Shown here in pieces: positions 11,560-22,800 of a stretch of DNA of 64,000 nt; the first letter of the stretch is position 1; every line of letters begins with the position of its first letter. Below the pieces are notes generated by a model. It saw only the letters and a program-made list of their open reading frames with translations, did no database searches and was not told where the DNA came from. The position numbers and the translations under genes are program-made. Source of the DNA: Polytrichum commune (taxonomy: Eukaryota > Streptophyta > Polytrichopsida > Polytrichales > Polytrichaceae); the NCBI GenBank assembly GCA_950295325.1, contig OX485804.1, positions 64,946,533 through 65,010,532 on the forward strand, read 5' to 3'.

Positions 11560-13820
11560 TCTACCAGATAACCAACATATAAAAAATGCATAGGACTATT
11601 CCTTCCCAAATTGTTCCCCTCAAATACAAGAATGGTTGGATATACACGTTCCATACAAGATGGAAATGGGTTCAGAATTTAGGGTTTAGTTTTCAATTGA
11701 GCACAAAAATGTATATGCTGACTGTACATGCTGGCATGGCTGCCAACGCAGAAGATACGAGAACGGTAGGGAATCGGAGGACACGCGTAGGCGAACGGGA
11801 AGAGCAAGACAATGCATTGCAATCGGCTTTCGAGGCCTTTGTTGCGGGTGCCCATTTCGGCGGCGCTGGACGCGCGTATCCGAACTGCCGAGCATGGCGG
11901 CAATGGTGCATGCGCGGAAGAGGTTTGCGCAGATGATACGATCCATTCTCAGGCCTGCATCCGGAGGACAAAAGGCGCACATCCAACTCCGCCAATGTGT
12001 CGGCATCTTCTGCAAGCACTTGGTCCTTCGACTGTGTTCCACGGTTGTAGAGAGGCAGTGTGATTTGCTGCGACAGCAAAGCGTCGTTTGTGGAGCTTGC
12101 ATTGCTGGGACGCGAGGAGGGCGTGCCGCCCCTACAGCAAACTCAGATATCGCAACACATTTGGGAGAGCCCAGCGTGACTATAAAAGCCAAAACTACTG
12201 CGAGGGCGTGCCGTTGCGCGGCAGGTATCAACGTACACGTTGTGCATCCGTGTACAGTGGCCAGTGTCCACCGCACGCCGGCAGTGCAGCTCGGAAGCCA
12301 ACGTGTAGCTCAAAAGGGTGAGTCCCCTTTCCCCCCCTCATCCCATTTGATTGGTCACGGTCGTTCCTGGTATCGGCATCGGTATCACAACCTGGTATCG
12401 CAACCCGCAAAGGACACTCTCCGAAACACGGCCAACCCTAACGATCTTGTTTGTACCATGCCATGCCCCCGAACTGATTCATTAACACCAAAATCCTGGT
12501 GGCACACTGCATTGGCGCCGCAGTGACGCTGGCGTGGATTGTTGTCCACGCCCACACAACAGGAGCCCAGTGCACCAAATACCTGATCCGTGACACCCTC
12601 CAAGTCGGGAGACCAATGTGTTGTCACGGGACCAAGCGGACGTTGTCCCAGCCATATGTCATGAATTGGACGACCATGTCCCAACGCAGTTGTTGGCTGC
12701 GGCTGAATGAATTGGATGCGGGGCTCACAGAACGAGCTGGCCTCCACAGTGGATCTGGTGGGTATGTCGGGATGACCACAAAACGAGCCGAGCCGAGCCG
12801 AGCTTGAGGCACAACCCATGGGATGTTTAGCCATTGTGGCAAGGGTCAAGGGGGTATGTGAGAGGCTGGTGATGGGTCTGTGTGTTATCCCGCATGGGAA
12901 TGGCATGAATGCTATGCGGTACACACCAAGACGACCGCCGGTGCTCGCCTACGGGGAACAAAGATCTGCATGGCATGCGGAATCCAACGATGTCGATTGC
13001 GAGCACCGCATACCGTATGATGGGCGTCCATCATGCACAGTTAACCCCTGGTGTCGCATCTGTGTATGGCCTTCAATGTATGCAATTGGACCCTCGTGGT
13101 AGCCATGAACATGGGTCGAGAAAATGACAGTGCGTGGTGCCACGCAGGTTGCGGCTAACTGCGGGCGAACGAAGAGAAGAAAGCACGAAAGTTGTGAGTA
13201 AGGGCGTTGTGCTGCAGCCATTCATAGGGTTGGCCGCCGAAACGCCTTGGGAAGGAAAGGTTCTAGGACCAGGTCGGTGCATCTGATTGATGGAGCGAAG
13301 TTCCTACAATCGTTGCTCCAGTGCTCCATCCCCATACACAAAGGCGAGAAAAAACTCCTCACCTCAGCGACCAATGTCAGGACATGATTTGAAATGTGTG
13401 CCCAATTTGACACATGTAAGCGAATTGTGCAGGGGAAGGAGAGGATGGGGAACAAGAAGACGGACGGCAGAGGGGAGTCGAGTAGAGGGAGACCACCGCA
13501 AGCAAGATTTCTGACCCACCATCCTCATATTGTCCTGGAGCATTGTTTCAATCTCAATGTGTGTCGCAATGTAGGAGTGTGGTGTTTGTGTGCGATTTCA
13601 GGTGCTCCCAGAGTGCCCCAATTGGATGGGAGGTCAATGCTATGTTCAGAATGGGATGCAGGAAACCAAGACCGCAGAAGGTAAGGCCCGATCACCCAAC
13701 AATGATGTTGTCTGCACGTATTCGAAGAGAAGGGAATCGAAGTCTACATGTGGAGCGCAGATGCCTCGGAAGCGTTGTTGGCAATGTGGGACGTCTTGAC
13801 AGAAGATGGGCAGGCTTCTG
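11560..13820. other. GC-rich block left of the TnpA-like gene, no identified gene
   Basis: Composition switches back to GC-rich. Many overlapping frames up to 210 codons exist on both strands (for example 11894-12526 plus, 12385-12924 minus), but none shows recognisable protein sequence. I take this as the 5' portion of the CACTA-related element whose TnpA-like gene begins at about 13822. A short GAGCCGAGCCGAGCCGAG microsatellite sits at about 12785. Confidence 0.35.
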
Positions 13821-13821
13821 A

Positions 13822-16098
13822 ATGGCCTGGAATGTGTTGTTGCCGGTGCAGGTGGCGAGCACAAGCAGGGCGGGCGGAGCACGGGTGCCACACGGAAACA
13901 GGGAAGAAGGGGGGAGCACAAGGTCACCGAATGTGCTTACTCCTCAAAGAACGCCATTGACGAGTATCGAGAGACTGGAAGACGTCGCTGGGAGAACGGA
14001 GGTGCCACCCAAAGTATTCGCACTGCGTGCGGGGGAGCCTCTGCCGGATGGCTACATGCTGATGGTGCGTGGGTAGGAGTCCAGCAACGTGGAAACGATC
14101 CCCACGGACACCGTGGACCTCACCACGCCACCCCATGGTGGGGCAAGAGTGGCCAGGGAGGATGGTGAGAGTGAGAAGCGGAAGTCAAGCGAGGGAAGAC
14201 CCTCCACGAGGACCACAAACAAGAGGGCCCAGACCACATTTGTGAACGAAGTGAAAGCATCCTTGGCGGGAGGAAGGCCACCAGAGCTGCATGTAGCCAA
14301 AAACCAAACACATCTGAAGGCCAGATGGCATTCAGCTGCAAAAGAAGCCGCTTACAAGTTTCTGGACATGAGGAAGGATTCCTGGAAGGCGTACTCCATG
14401 TTCGAAAAAGCCAAGGTGCACAAGGAAATAAATGCTACGTACAAGTTCGACCCGCCGTTGGACCCTAAACGAGTTGACAAGTACCTAGTAGCCCACCTTC
14501 GAAGTTCCAGGGCGGTCTGGAAATCGCACTGGCTTTGACACGGAGACGAAAACAGGCACCCAAACTGTCCGGAGGAGGCATGGGCTAATCTTATAAAATG
14601 GTGGTGCACTGAAAAGTGCATGGAGGAGTCCGCGCAGATGGCCAACCGACGAAAATTGGTGCAACACAGCAGCAAGACTGGGAGGACACAACTCGTCGAT
14701 CGGATGGAGGACCAGGTGTGTGCCAGAGTTCTATTTTTGCTATATGTTGTTAATGCGTGCCTGAACATCCAAACACACAACCTTAGCGTGGTAAGTTCTC
14801 TTGTGCATGTCACTGCAATGCAATGTGGGGTGGACCGGCAGAATAGAACACGGTGCAGCACCTGGAGCTTGTACGTGTGTGGCGACCTGCTTCCCATGAG
14901 TTTGTTTGCAATCGAAATGCAGCCGGCAGTGCAGGTGGAAGATCTGCCTGGTGCGTCGGCATGGCAGGATGGGTCGCAGTGCTCATCATACAGCACAGGG
15001 GACTCCGCGGAGGTAGGTGCCATGGAGAGCGAGAAGGACTTCCCGGGCAGCGACTGGAATGATGTCGTGTATGACATAAAATGTGCTCTAGCATCTGTGG
15101 ACGCCAAACAAGTCATCATTGTGGAGAAACTAGAATTGCTAGAGCAAGCGATGGTGTCGGTTCGGAAGGACACATCCTGGGTAAAAGAGGATGTGGGGGT
15201 GGTGCACGCAATTATCGAGAATTTGTCGGAGGATGTGTGTACGCTAGGGAACACCGTGTGCGAGGTGCGTGCTGCCGCAAATGAAGGGCCGCCAGAGCTG
15301 TCAGCATGGGCACCGTGGAGGTATGCAACAAATGGGGGGTCCCGGGACATAGTGGACAAGACCGAGATTCTGGAAGAAAACAAGGTGCATCTGTAGGATG
15401 AAGAGCCAAGCCACATTAATGTGCGGCGCAATGCCGAGACCTCCATAGAAGAGACGGATGCGTTCGACATGCACACGGGCATGCCGGGAAATGCATCCAC
15501 ATTGATGGAAGGGAGTGGAGTGGATGGGTGGCTAATAAACAGCGGCATGTCGGCTGTAAAATGGCGGGGGCTGGGCGGTATGCCTGCGTCAAGGTGCGAC
15601 CCACACGATGCAACGGATGACGGTTGCGAGGAAATGGAGCAGACAATGCAAAGCACTCAAACAGGAACAAAGGCGCCCGGGCGTTCTTTGTGGGCAGAAT
15701 TCAGCAGCACAGTGAGGGACATTGCAGCTCCTGTGGTTGGGGCCGACAACAACAAGGAAGGATGGATTCCCTGCATGCGTGCGCGAGGGGCCACCGTGGA
15801 GTCTGGTGAAGGCAGCAATGTTGCACCCGGTCCCATGGAGGCGGCAGGACATGGTAAATTGAATTTGAATTTGTCACCCGAGAAGCCTGAGTCGAGTGAT
15901 GCCATGCATGTGGGTGGAGGGACAACATCGATTTGTGGAAGGGGTGCGGGAGGAAGGGGGGGCCGTGGAGCAGGAAGAGGCGCTGGGCGTGGGAAGCGGC
16001 TGCCATCGGTGTATCCACGGTTTGGCTCAACGGCAAGTCTCCCAACCTTGACTATTTGGCATTTGCTCTGGCTCTCTGTTTGTTTGTTGTGCATGTGA
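13822..16098 (+). pseudogene. Transposase_24-family (En/Spm TnpA-like) gene, decayed
   Basis: One reading frame runs through 13822-14076, 14089-14538, 14620-15396 and 15421-16098, broken by TAG at about 14074, TGA at 14536 and TAG at 15394. Residues around AVWKSHWL and, after the TGA, PEEAWANLIKWWCTEKCMEE, ANRRK and SSKTGR are the conserved block of plant Transposase_24 (Ptta/En/Spm) proteins, which bind sub-terminal repeats of CACTA elements. The stretch from about 14719 to 14930 looks intronic. Downstream comes a coiled-coil-like part (AIIENLSEDVCTL) and a Gly/Arg-rich tail near 15950-15990 (GRGGRGAGRGAGRG). It is transcribed away from the TNP2 gene, which is unusual if both belong to one CACTA element. 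Confidence 0.75.
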
Positions 16099-16099
16099 T

Positions 16100-17280
16100 T
16101 GCGCAGACACCCACAGTAACAGTGGAGTTTTGGAACACAACCGTGATTGTCGTTGGTGGACACAGGAGTTCCTGCGCGTCGGTGCAATCTGCTGGGTGTT
16201 GCATCCCAGGTACGGGGGCAAACCGGTGGCGGAGGGAGTTGCCGGAAGCACGCCTGGACAGAGGAACGTAGAGGGTGGCATTGCCAAGAGCCTACTGATG
16301 GAATTGTGTGAGGATGGACAACAGACGGTGAAGGTAACGAAGATACACAAAAAAACATCGAGCTGATGTATCCGGAGGAGACTGCAATGTCAGCGTTCCT
16401 GGATGAGTTCCTAACGCCCCCAACACCCATCAACACCTATGTTACGTGGTCAACACGATATCTGGTGGAAATTGGGAAAGAAGGTTGAACCTGGGGATAG
16501 TGGCGACAAATTTGAGCTCTTGGGTTGTGGCATGTTCACCGCACACACCTAAGAGGGAGGCTCTTCTTGGACGCAGTGAGGTTGCGTAATATTGTGGTGA
16601 CATAGAAAAGGCAGGTACCTGATTCGTTTGAGGCCGTCATTGGTGGAGGATGTCGCGTCCACGAATGCTTCGCGCAGACGAAGGGGACGCGCAGTGTGTG
16701 ATTTGCGTGCTGCGGTTCTTTGCACAGTAATTTGAGGGCTCGATGTGCATTTCAAGTAAAGACGGAGGGGTCACATTCATGCACACCGCACACACCAGAC
16801 ACGACACATTTTGTTTTTTGCCTCCAAGCACAGTGGTGAACGAACAAGTGCGCTCCGAAGGAGCCGCACTGCGTGCAAATAAGTCCGTGACGAGGTCTCC
16901 TGGCAGCGGAGGACGAAGCCCGCAGCGCTGCCCGTAGTGCAATGCTCTCCGGGACAACAAGGAGCATGGACCTGGTGTCCACATTGCTCTGGACAATTTT
17001 GTGCATACTCTGCAGCACATGCACAGTTCATGGAGGGGTGGGGAGGTGGTATTGCGCGGGGTTACATAATTCCCCTAGAATTTTCCAGTTACGCAAGAAC
17101 CAGCCTGCATGGCTTGTGTGTTTATTGCACATGGACGGATTAGGAGGCGATAGTATGTCCACCATAGCAGAAGTTTTGTGTGCAGTCTAGTTTAATTTTG
17201 TTGTGTTGCCTTTGAATGCAAACAGACGTTGCTATGAACCGCTATGTCTGAAGGATAAAATTATGTGGACACAAAGCCCC
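16100..17280. other. 3' part of the TnpA-like block, unassigned
   Basis: A short stretch around 16250-16480 can be read on the plus strand as a possible further exon (YPEETAMSAFLDEF followed by YVTWSTRYLVEIG). Otherwise no clear gene. I looked for a captured Ulp1-type protease, common in plant CACTA elements, and did not find a catalytic block I would defend. Confidence 0.3.
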
Positions 17281-17289
17281 CAACAAACT

Positions 17290-18130
17290 TCACAGAAGTT
17301 GTAATTTTTTCCCCTTATGGAATGTACTGCACTCAGAAGCTGCATCGCAATTTGCGGCGTTTATGAACGTCCAGTCTTCCTCCATCTCGATACCCGTGTG
17401 TTGTATTCTAACACCCCCCCCCCCGGTGAAATTATGTATGCAATACATCCAGCTCAGTGCCGATACACTGCCGCACTCCATTGGGGACCACAATAACAAA
17501 AGCAAGCGGTACAAATTATAATACATAATACGGTGGCGGACCATAAGCAATGTCACATTACAACCCGAATACAGAATACGGTGGCGGACCCAAAATACAC
17601 TCGCATCAATACTCTCTCCCAAAATTCATAACAAAAATACAAACAACCATGTGGAAATGGTCTACGTCGACCTCAATGTGACCTGGAGTACATACCCTCG
17701 CCTGTCCCGCGGGCCCCCATGCAAGCCCATTATTGGTCCTTGGATGCCGTGCAACTGACAACACTTGCCATTAATGCCCAGGTTCAGTGATTGCCACAAA
17801 TCCACGCAGTATGAACACATCTCGCAGGTTAAAATTGAACACACCAAGAACAGACGTTTCAGCAAAAATAGGATTGGGCCAGGATGACACTGCGACAACA
17901 GGGGTTTGCTAAACCAGCTCCGGCCCTGACACATGTGGTGCCCCCTAAACACAGTCAAGTTGTTGTCCTTTACATGTGACAATGGGCCCTGGTTTCTTGT
18001 GGTGTCCCCACCCACCTCAACTCAAGCCCTTGCCACACGAGAGGTAGAGGAAGTTTCACAACTTCCTCCAATATGGCACCTTGCCCAAGAAAATAGTCAT
18101 TTTCCTCGTTTTTCTCCTTATGTTATGGAC
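17290..18130. other. non-coding spacer
   Basis: Mixed composition, with a C homopolymer near 17411 and a duplicated ACGGTGGCGGACC word (about 17530 and 17579). No gene or repeat family was recognised. Confidence 0.3.
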
Positions 18131-18132
18131 TT

Positions 18133-18150
18133 CCGGGCACTAGTGCCCGG
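18133..18150. repeat. 18-bp perfect palindrome abutting the pogo-like element
   Basis: CCGGGCACTAGTGCCCGG is a perfect 18-bp palindrome ending at the base immediately before the TA where the outer element begins. Confidence 0.85.
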
Positions 18151-18359
18151 TACAGTCCTACCTCTTTAATATGACACGTTTGGGAAACGAGAAAAAGGTC
18201 GTATTATCGAGGTGTCACATATTCAATAATATGACAAATTGGACCTGGTTGTCACAATAACGAGGTACTTCATAAAAACACACTTGAGATATTTTTCCAT
18301 ATGTAAAAGTGAGTATTCTTTCAAATGTATTGCAAATATGCAAATTCTCCTCACTAAAC

Positions 18360-18818
18360 CTATGTGGACTTGAAGAAGGAATCAATAGTCCGCTAATGTT
18401 GCCACTCCAAGTTAGCAACATATATCTTATTGAGCTTCTCTATTATGCCCTGCAATTTCATCAGATTTGCGGGAGTGAAGTCTAATGAATTGTCCATAAA
18501 AAATGTAGCTAATAGCTGAGCATGTTGTTGAGCATCCGTCAGTTTCACAATAGGTGGAGGTCTCTCATCAACATCTAAAGGGTTTACGGTCTCAGCAGTA
18601 AGGTCCAAACTAACTGGCTCTATTCTCTGTCCTAAGGCCATATCAACCAGCTCTGACATGCAATATTCAACCTCAATGATGTCTTCATCTTCCATTACCA
18701 CATACTCTTCAAATGGCATCTCATCTGATCCAAGCTGCAGTTTTGATATAAGAAGGGCCATGTCTTCAGACTCCTTGATCAATCTCGATTTTTCTCTTTG
18801 GTCCTCATGAGTAGGGTT
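18360..18818 (-). pseudogene. pogo/Tigger-like transposase C-terminal fragment
   Basis: The minus-strand frame is open from about 18818 to a TAG at 18393 and then on to a second TAG at 18360. The visible product starts near LIKESEDMALLISKLQL, passes through an acidic stretch (EEYVVMEDEDIIEVEYCM) and a helical segment (DFTPANLMKLQGIIEKLNKI). After the first stop it would continue RTIDSFFKST. This resembles C-termini of pogo/Tigger-like (DDE, CENP-B-related) transposases. RTIDSFF after the TAG position resembles a PCNA-interacting (PIP) box whose leading Gln is now the stop codon; TAG is one base from CAG. The DDE core and DNA-binding domain are absent. Confidence 0.6.
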
Positions 18819-18900
18819 CTAGAAAGAGAACCTAGTTCCCATGGTTCTGGGAAACTCAAGTATGTGAGCGTAGAGCGGAGAACGGAGATTGGAGAGCGGA

Positions 18901-19843
18901 AAATTTAGATTTTGTTGGGTAATTTTAGGAGAAGCAGTGCCTATTTCCGTGGAATTAGAGATAGTTTGAATTCTATATTTGGAAAGGTACCCCCATTCCC
19001 GTGGACATAATAACCCATAATTGTTTGAGAAACCAACGGATCCTATAGGCGTGGAAGATTGCATTTATTATCAAACATCTTATAGTATATGTTTTCAAAT
19101 GTATCATATTAAATTAAGGCCGACATCACCAAATTGAAATCAAAATACCATACACAAAATATTTTATTGGTTAACAAAATGTAGCCAACCTCAAGACTTA
19201 CAAAAATGGGTAGTTAGTTAAAATAGCTATATACTCTAGTTTAGGGCCATCTACACCCTATCTGCCGGGCATGTCCAATATGGGTAAAATGATCCAAAGA
19301 ACATGCCATAACACTCCGTCGCACCATAACAGCCTTCCAATTCAGTCCTTAGCTTAGCCAAAGACCTCAAAGACAAATCCCCCAAGTCCAACCTTAGAAT
19401 CCTCTTGGAAATTTTTGAGGTGACGTGCCGACTCTTTGAGAACAACATGAAGTTCAATTTAAAAAGTTTGACGAGGTTATGTTCGCGTGCCAAACAAAAC
19501 TTCCAATTGCTATATAGCAATTGGGATTGGAAGACGGCCAATGTGATTAGTGTGCACAACCATAAAATAAACCATCCACACTAATAGAAAGTATGGTCCC
19601 CCTATAACTAAGATCTCACACTAAGAGCCGAGAGCTAGATTGTTTTGTGACTAGAAGTTAAGAGATCCGAATGATGAAGAAAAAATAAAGAATGCAATGC
19701 GGATTGACATTATGAATATGAAATAATGGAGAGAAAGAATGAAACTTGCGCCGGATATCAAAAATAAAACCAACACACAACTTTTATTAAAGCCGGATAA
19801 CAACAACAAACGGAGTTATAATCTCCAAAACCAAAATGATAAA
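18901..19843. other. left sub-terminal region of the MULE and 3' flank of the methyltransferase gene
   Basis: AT-rich. A minus-strand frame of 102 codons at 19251-19559 is open but unrecognised (its second half, LRLDLGDLSLRSLAKLRTEL, looks protein-like). No other gene-like signal. The interval 19560-19843 is probably 3' untranslated sequence. Confidence 0.35.
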
Positions 19844-22800
19844 CTAAGGGCTTGGAGAACATTCCCTATCACTCTCCTCACCCTCATTTGCTTCTAACAA
19901 GAAAAGATTTCGTGTCCCACGCGAGAAATGACGAACGCGAGGAGGAGATGGGGACTCCGCCTTCGCAAAACAATCCGCCATTGCACTAGCATACGGGGGA
20001 AGCTCAAACGGCTTCGGAGGACTTGAAAACATGTCTCGACGAATGATTGCGACCTCCGCTGGCTCTCTAAACACCCAAGCAAAATGATTAGAAACATGAT
20101 GACACTAGAAAATGAGAATTTGAAATCAAGGCAAACATGGCAAAATATAAAAAGCAAACTTACGCACAAAGGAATCCGAATGCCCTCTTGGTCATCTTTT
20201 GAGGAGGATCAAAGATAGATGTAGACGGTGCGGTAACTGAGCGAGATATACGCGCAGGCTGGGGATCACGCATGGGGAGTAGGAGTGAATTGAAAATGAC
20301 GGGGTCACTCTCAAGGGCCACAATATGCCGCTAAAGGGAGCGACATGCTGTAATCGAACCACCTAAAGCAACGAGAGGTAAAATGTTAGTATGGAAACTA
20401 GTCAAGGAAAAATAATAGAAAATTCAAAGTAAGGATGAAGTTGAAAAACAAGGCGTACCTACACCACACTGCCAGTCCATAATAACATCATTCTTGTCGG
20501 TGAGAGTAGCGAGAAGGATGGAAAAAAAATAGGATGCTTCTCATGGGCACCTCGCCAAGGTACCCCATCACTGCGCATCGCCTGGCTCTTCTCATCGGTG
20601 AAGGTATTCAACCATCCATCTCGTTGGAGGTTGTAACCATACTCTTGTATGGCCTCCTCCCGCACTCTAAGAACGGAGTTAACACGAACAAGAACTTTGA
20701 TGCTGAACTTCCGAGTCTGCAACAATGAAAATGAAATTGAATTGAAATGAAATGGAATTGAAATTGAAATGATAAGCAATACGGAAGGGGAAGAGAGGGA
20801 GACTTGCTTACCACTCCAGAGGGAACAACGGGAGATTGGAGGTCCAAATCATTCATTCCAAACCAATCTTCCGCGACGTAGAAGTCATAAGTGTGTGCCC
20901 AATCGAAAATACTCCTAGAAACACTGGCACTCGCACAATGGGCAAGAACAAGGACACCATGATCATAGAGGTTAGATTTCGCAAATGCAAAAATACACTC
21001 ATAGTATGATTCATGGAGCTTGTTCCAAGCAGGAACATCGGTGGAGATGTTCGGCACCGGCAAATTCTCGGGAATGTCGGCGAAGAGCAAATCGAGGCCC
21101 TTGTGAGTTGTAGTCGAGGTGTTCACACGGGAACGACCTGCCCCAACCTGCAATTGAAACTTCATGAGAAAATAAGAAGGAAAGAAATAAGCAAAGCAAA
21201 GGAAAAAAAATTGAGAATTGACGAAGGCAAGTATACAAACCTTGGCAATGAACTCTTGGATGCGGGTATATGCGGGGAGGGGACCTCCGGCAACCTCGGA
21301 ATCCAGCATTAGTTGAACCATGTCCACATTTTCGATGAGGGAAAGCGTGTTAGGGGCATCCGAAGAGGTGGCACTGGTATCCAAGAGAGCGGCCTTCCTC
21401 TTGCGAGGCAAAGAGAGGAGAGAAGTGCCACTATGAGATGGAGTGGCAAGAGATTGTGGATGAAATGCAGATGGAGTAACAGAGGGGGCAAGAGAGGGAG
21501 CAACGGAGGGAACGATAGATGGACTGTGCGGGAGGGTGGGTGGCTCAACTGGGGTCTTAGAAGCAGACCGAATGAGAACTTGGGAAGATGCTTGAGTGGC
21601 GGTCTTCTTTGCTCTGCCCTTTCTCCTTGGTGCCTTAGAAGGAGGAGGGGGAAGCTCAACGATGTCAGGCTCCTCCAAGGTAACAATGTTATCATCCGGA
21701 GCACTACCCACAAGGCTAGCAAACAAAGCCTTCTCTTCCCCGGGGACAAATCCTGCAGCACAATCCAAGTACCATCCACCACCTTGCAAGTGCAATTTGG
21801 AGAACTTGTTTGTTTGCGCGGTCGTGTACACGCAGAGGCTAGAAAAAATATTCACCCAGTCCGAGAGGTAGTCCGGCAAGGAAGATGAGGCCAATGCATT
21901 CTTCACAACCAATTCTCTCATGATATACCTACATGACAAAACAAGAATGTAAGAAAACCAAGAAAACGAGCAAGAAATGAAATTAAGGAGAAGTACAAAG
22001 TGGAGGATAGATATATTACCGATAGGCCACATGCTTGATAGCGAGAGCCCCTCCTCGAACTCCAAGAGATTATCACCTTTGGCAAAGGCGATGTCAGGCT
22101 TATCGCTGAGGTAAGGTTTGAAGGCCTTGTCCCAAAGGACAATCCGCCAATGATCAACGTACTCACGAGGGCGCAAGATAGTTTCTGATGCGTCCCAATC
22201 AATGTCAACGGAGAGGCTTTCCTCTAAGGTCTCAATTTCAACCGCGACTTCCTTCTCTAACTGCAGAGAGGGAGATGATTAGATATGAGATAAATGGAAT
22301 AGAGGAAAATGAAAATGAAGAAGGCCGAGGAATGGATTTACCTGAGCCCAGAAGGACGCCTTGTGTAGCCAGTCGTCCAAAGCCCTCTCCCTTATAGGCT
22401 TGTCGACGGGGAACTTGTTATCTAACCTTTCACGAAGGGGGGCGTTCCACCAGTAAAGCCACTTAGCTTTGAACGAAGGTTCGACCGGGCATGTGACAAT
22501 TTTTTGCAATTTTTCAATTGTCATGTCCGTCGAAGAGAACTCATTAAAATGGCGGTCAATCTGTGCACAAAATAAAAATGATTTGAGTTCAAAAGAATAA
22601 TAGAGTTGAAGAGTGATTTGGATGAATTGCGTTCAAGAGTGATTTGAGTTCAAAAGAGTACCTCATGAAAGAAATCCTCTCCATTGTCAGGGTGTGAAAC
22701 GGATATGTACTTCTCAAAAGAACGGGCCCGAATACTTTTGATTGTCCTCTCCTGGGCCTTGGTCATAACATTCCAAATCTCAGTGGCCGACCTCTCCGCA

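Noticed and set aside
16600-17190. captured Ulp1-type cysteine protease in the TnpA-like block
   Set aside because: Such captures are common in plant CACTA elements, but I could not find the His, Asp and Cys blocks in any frame.
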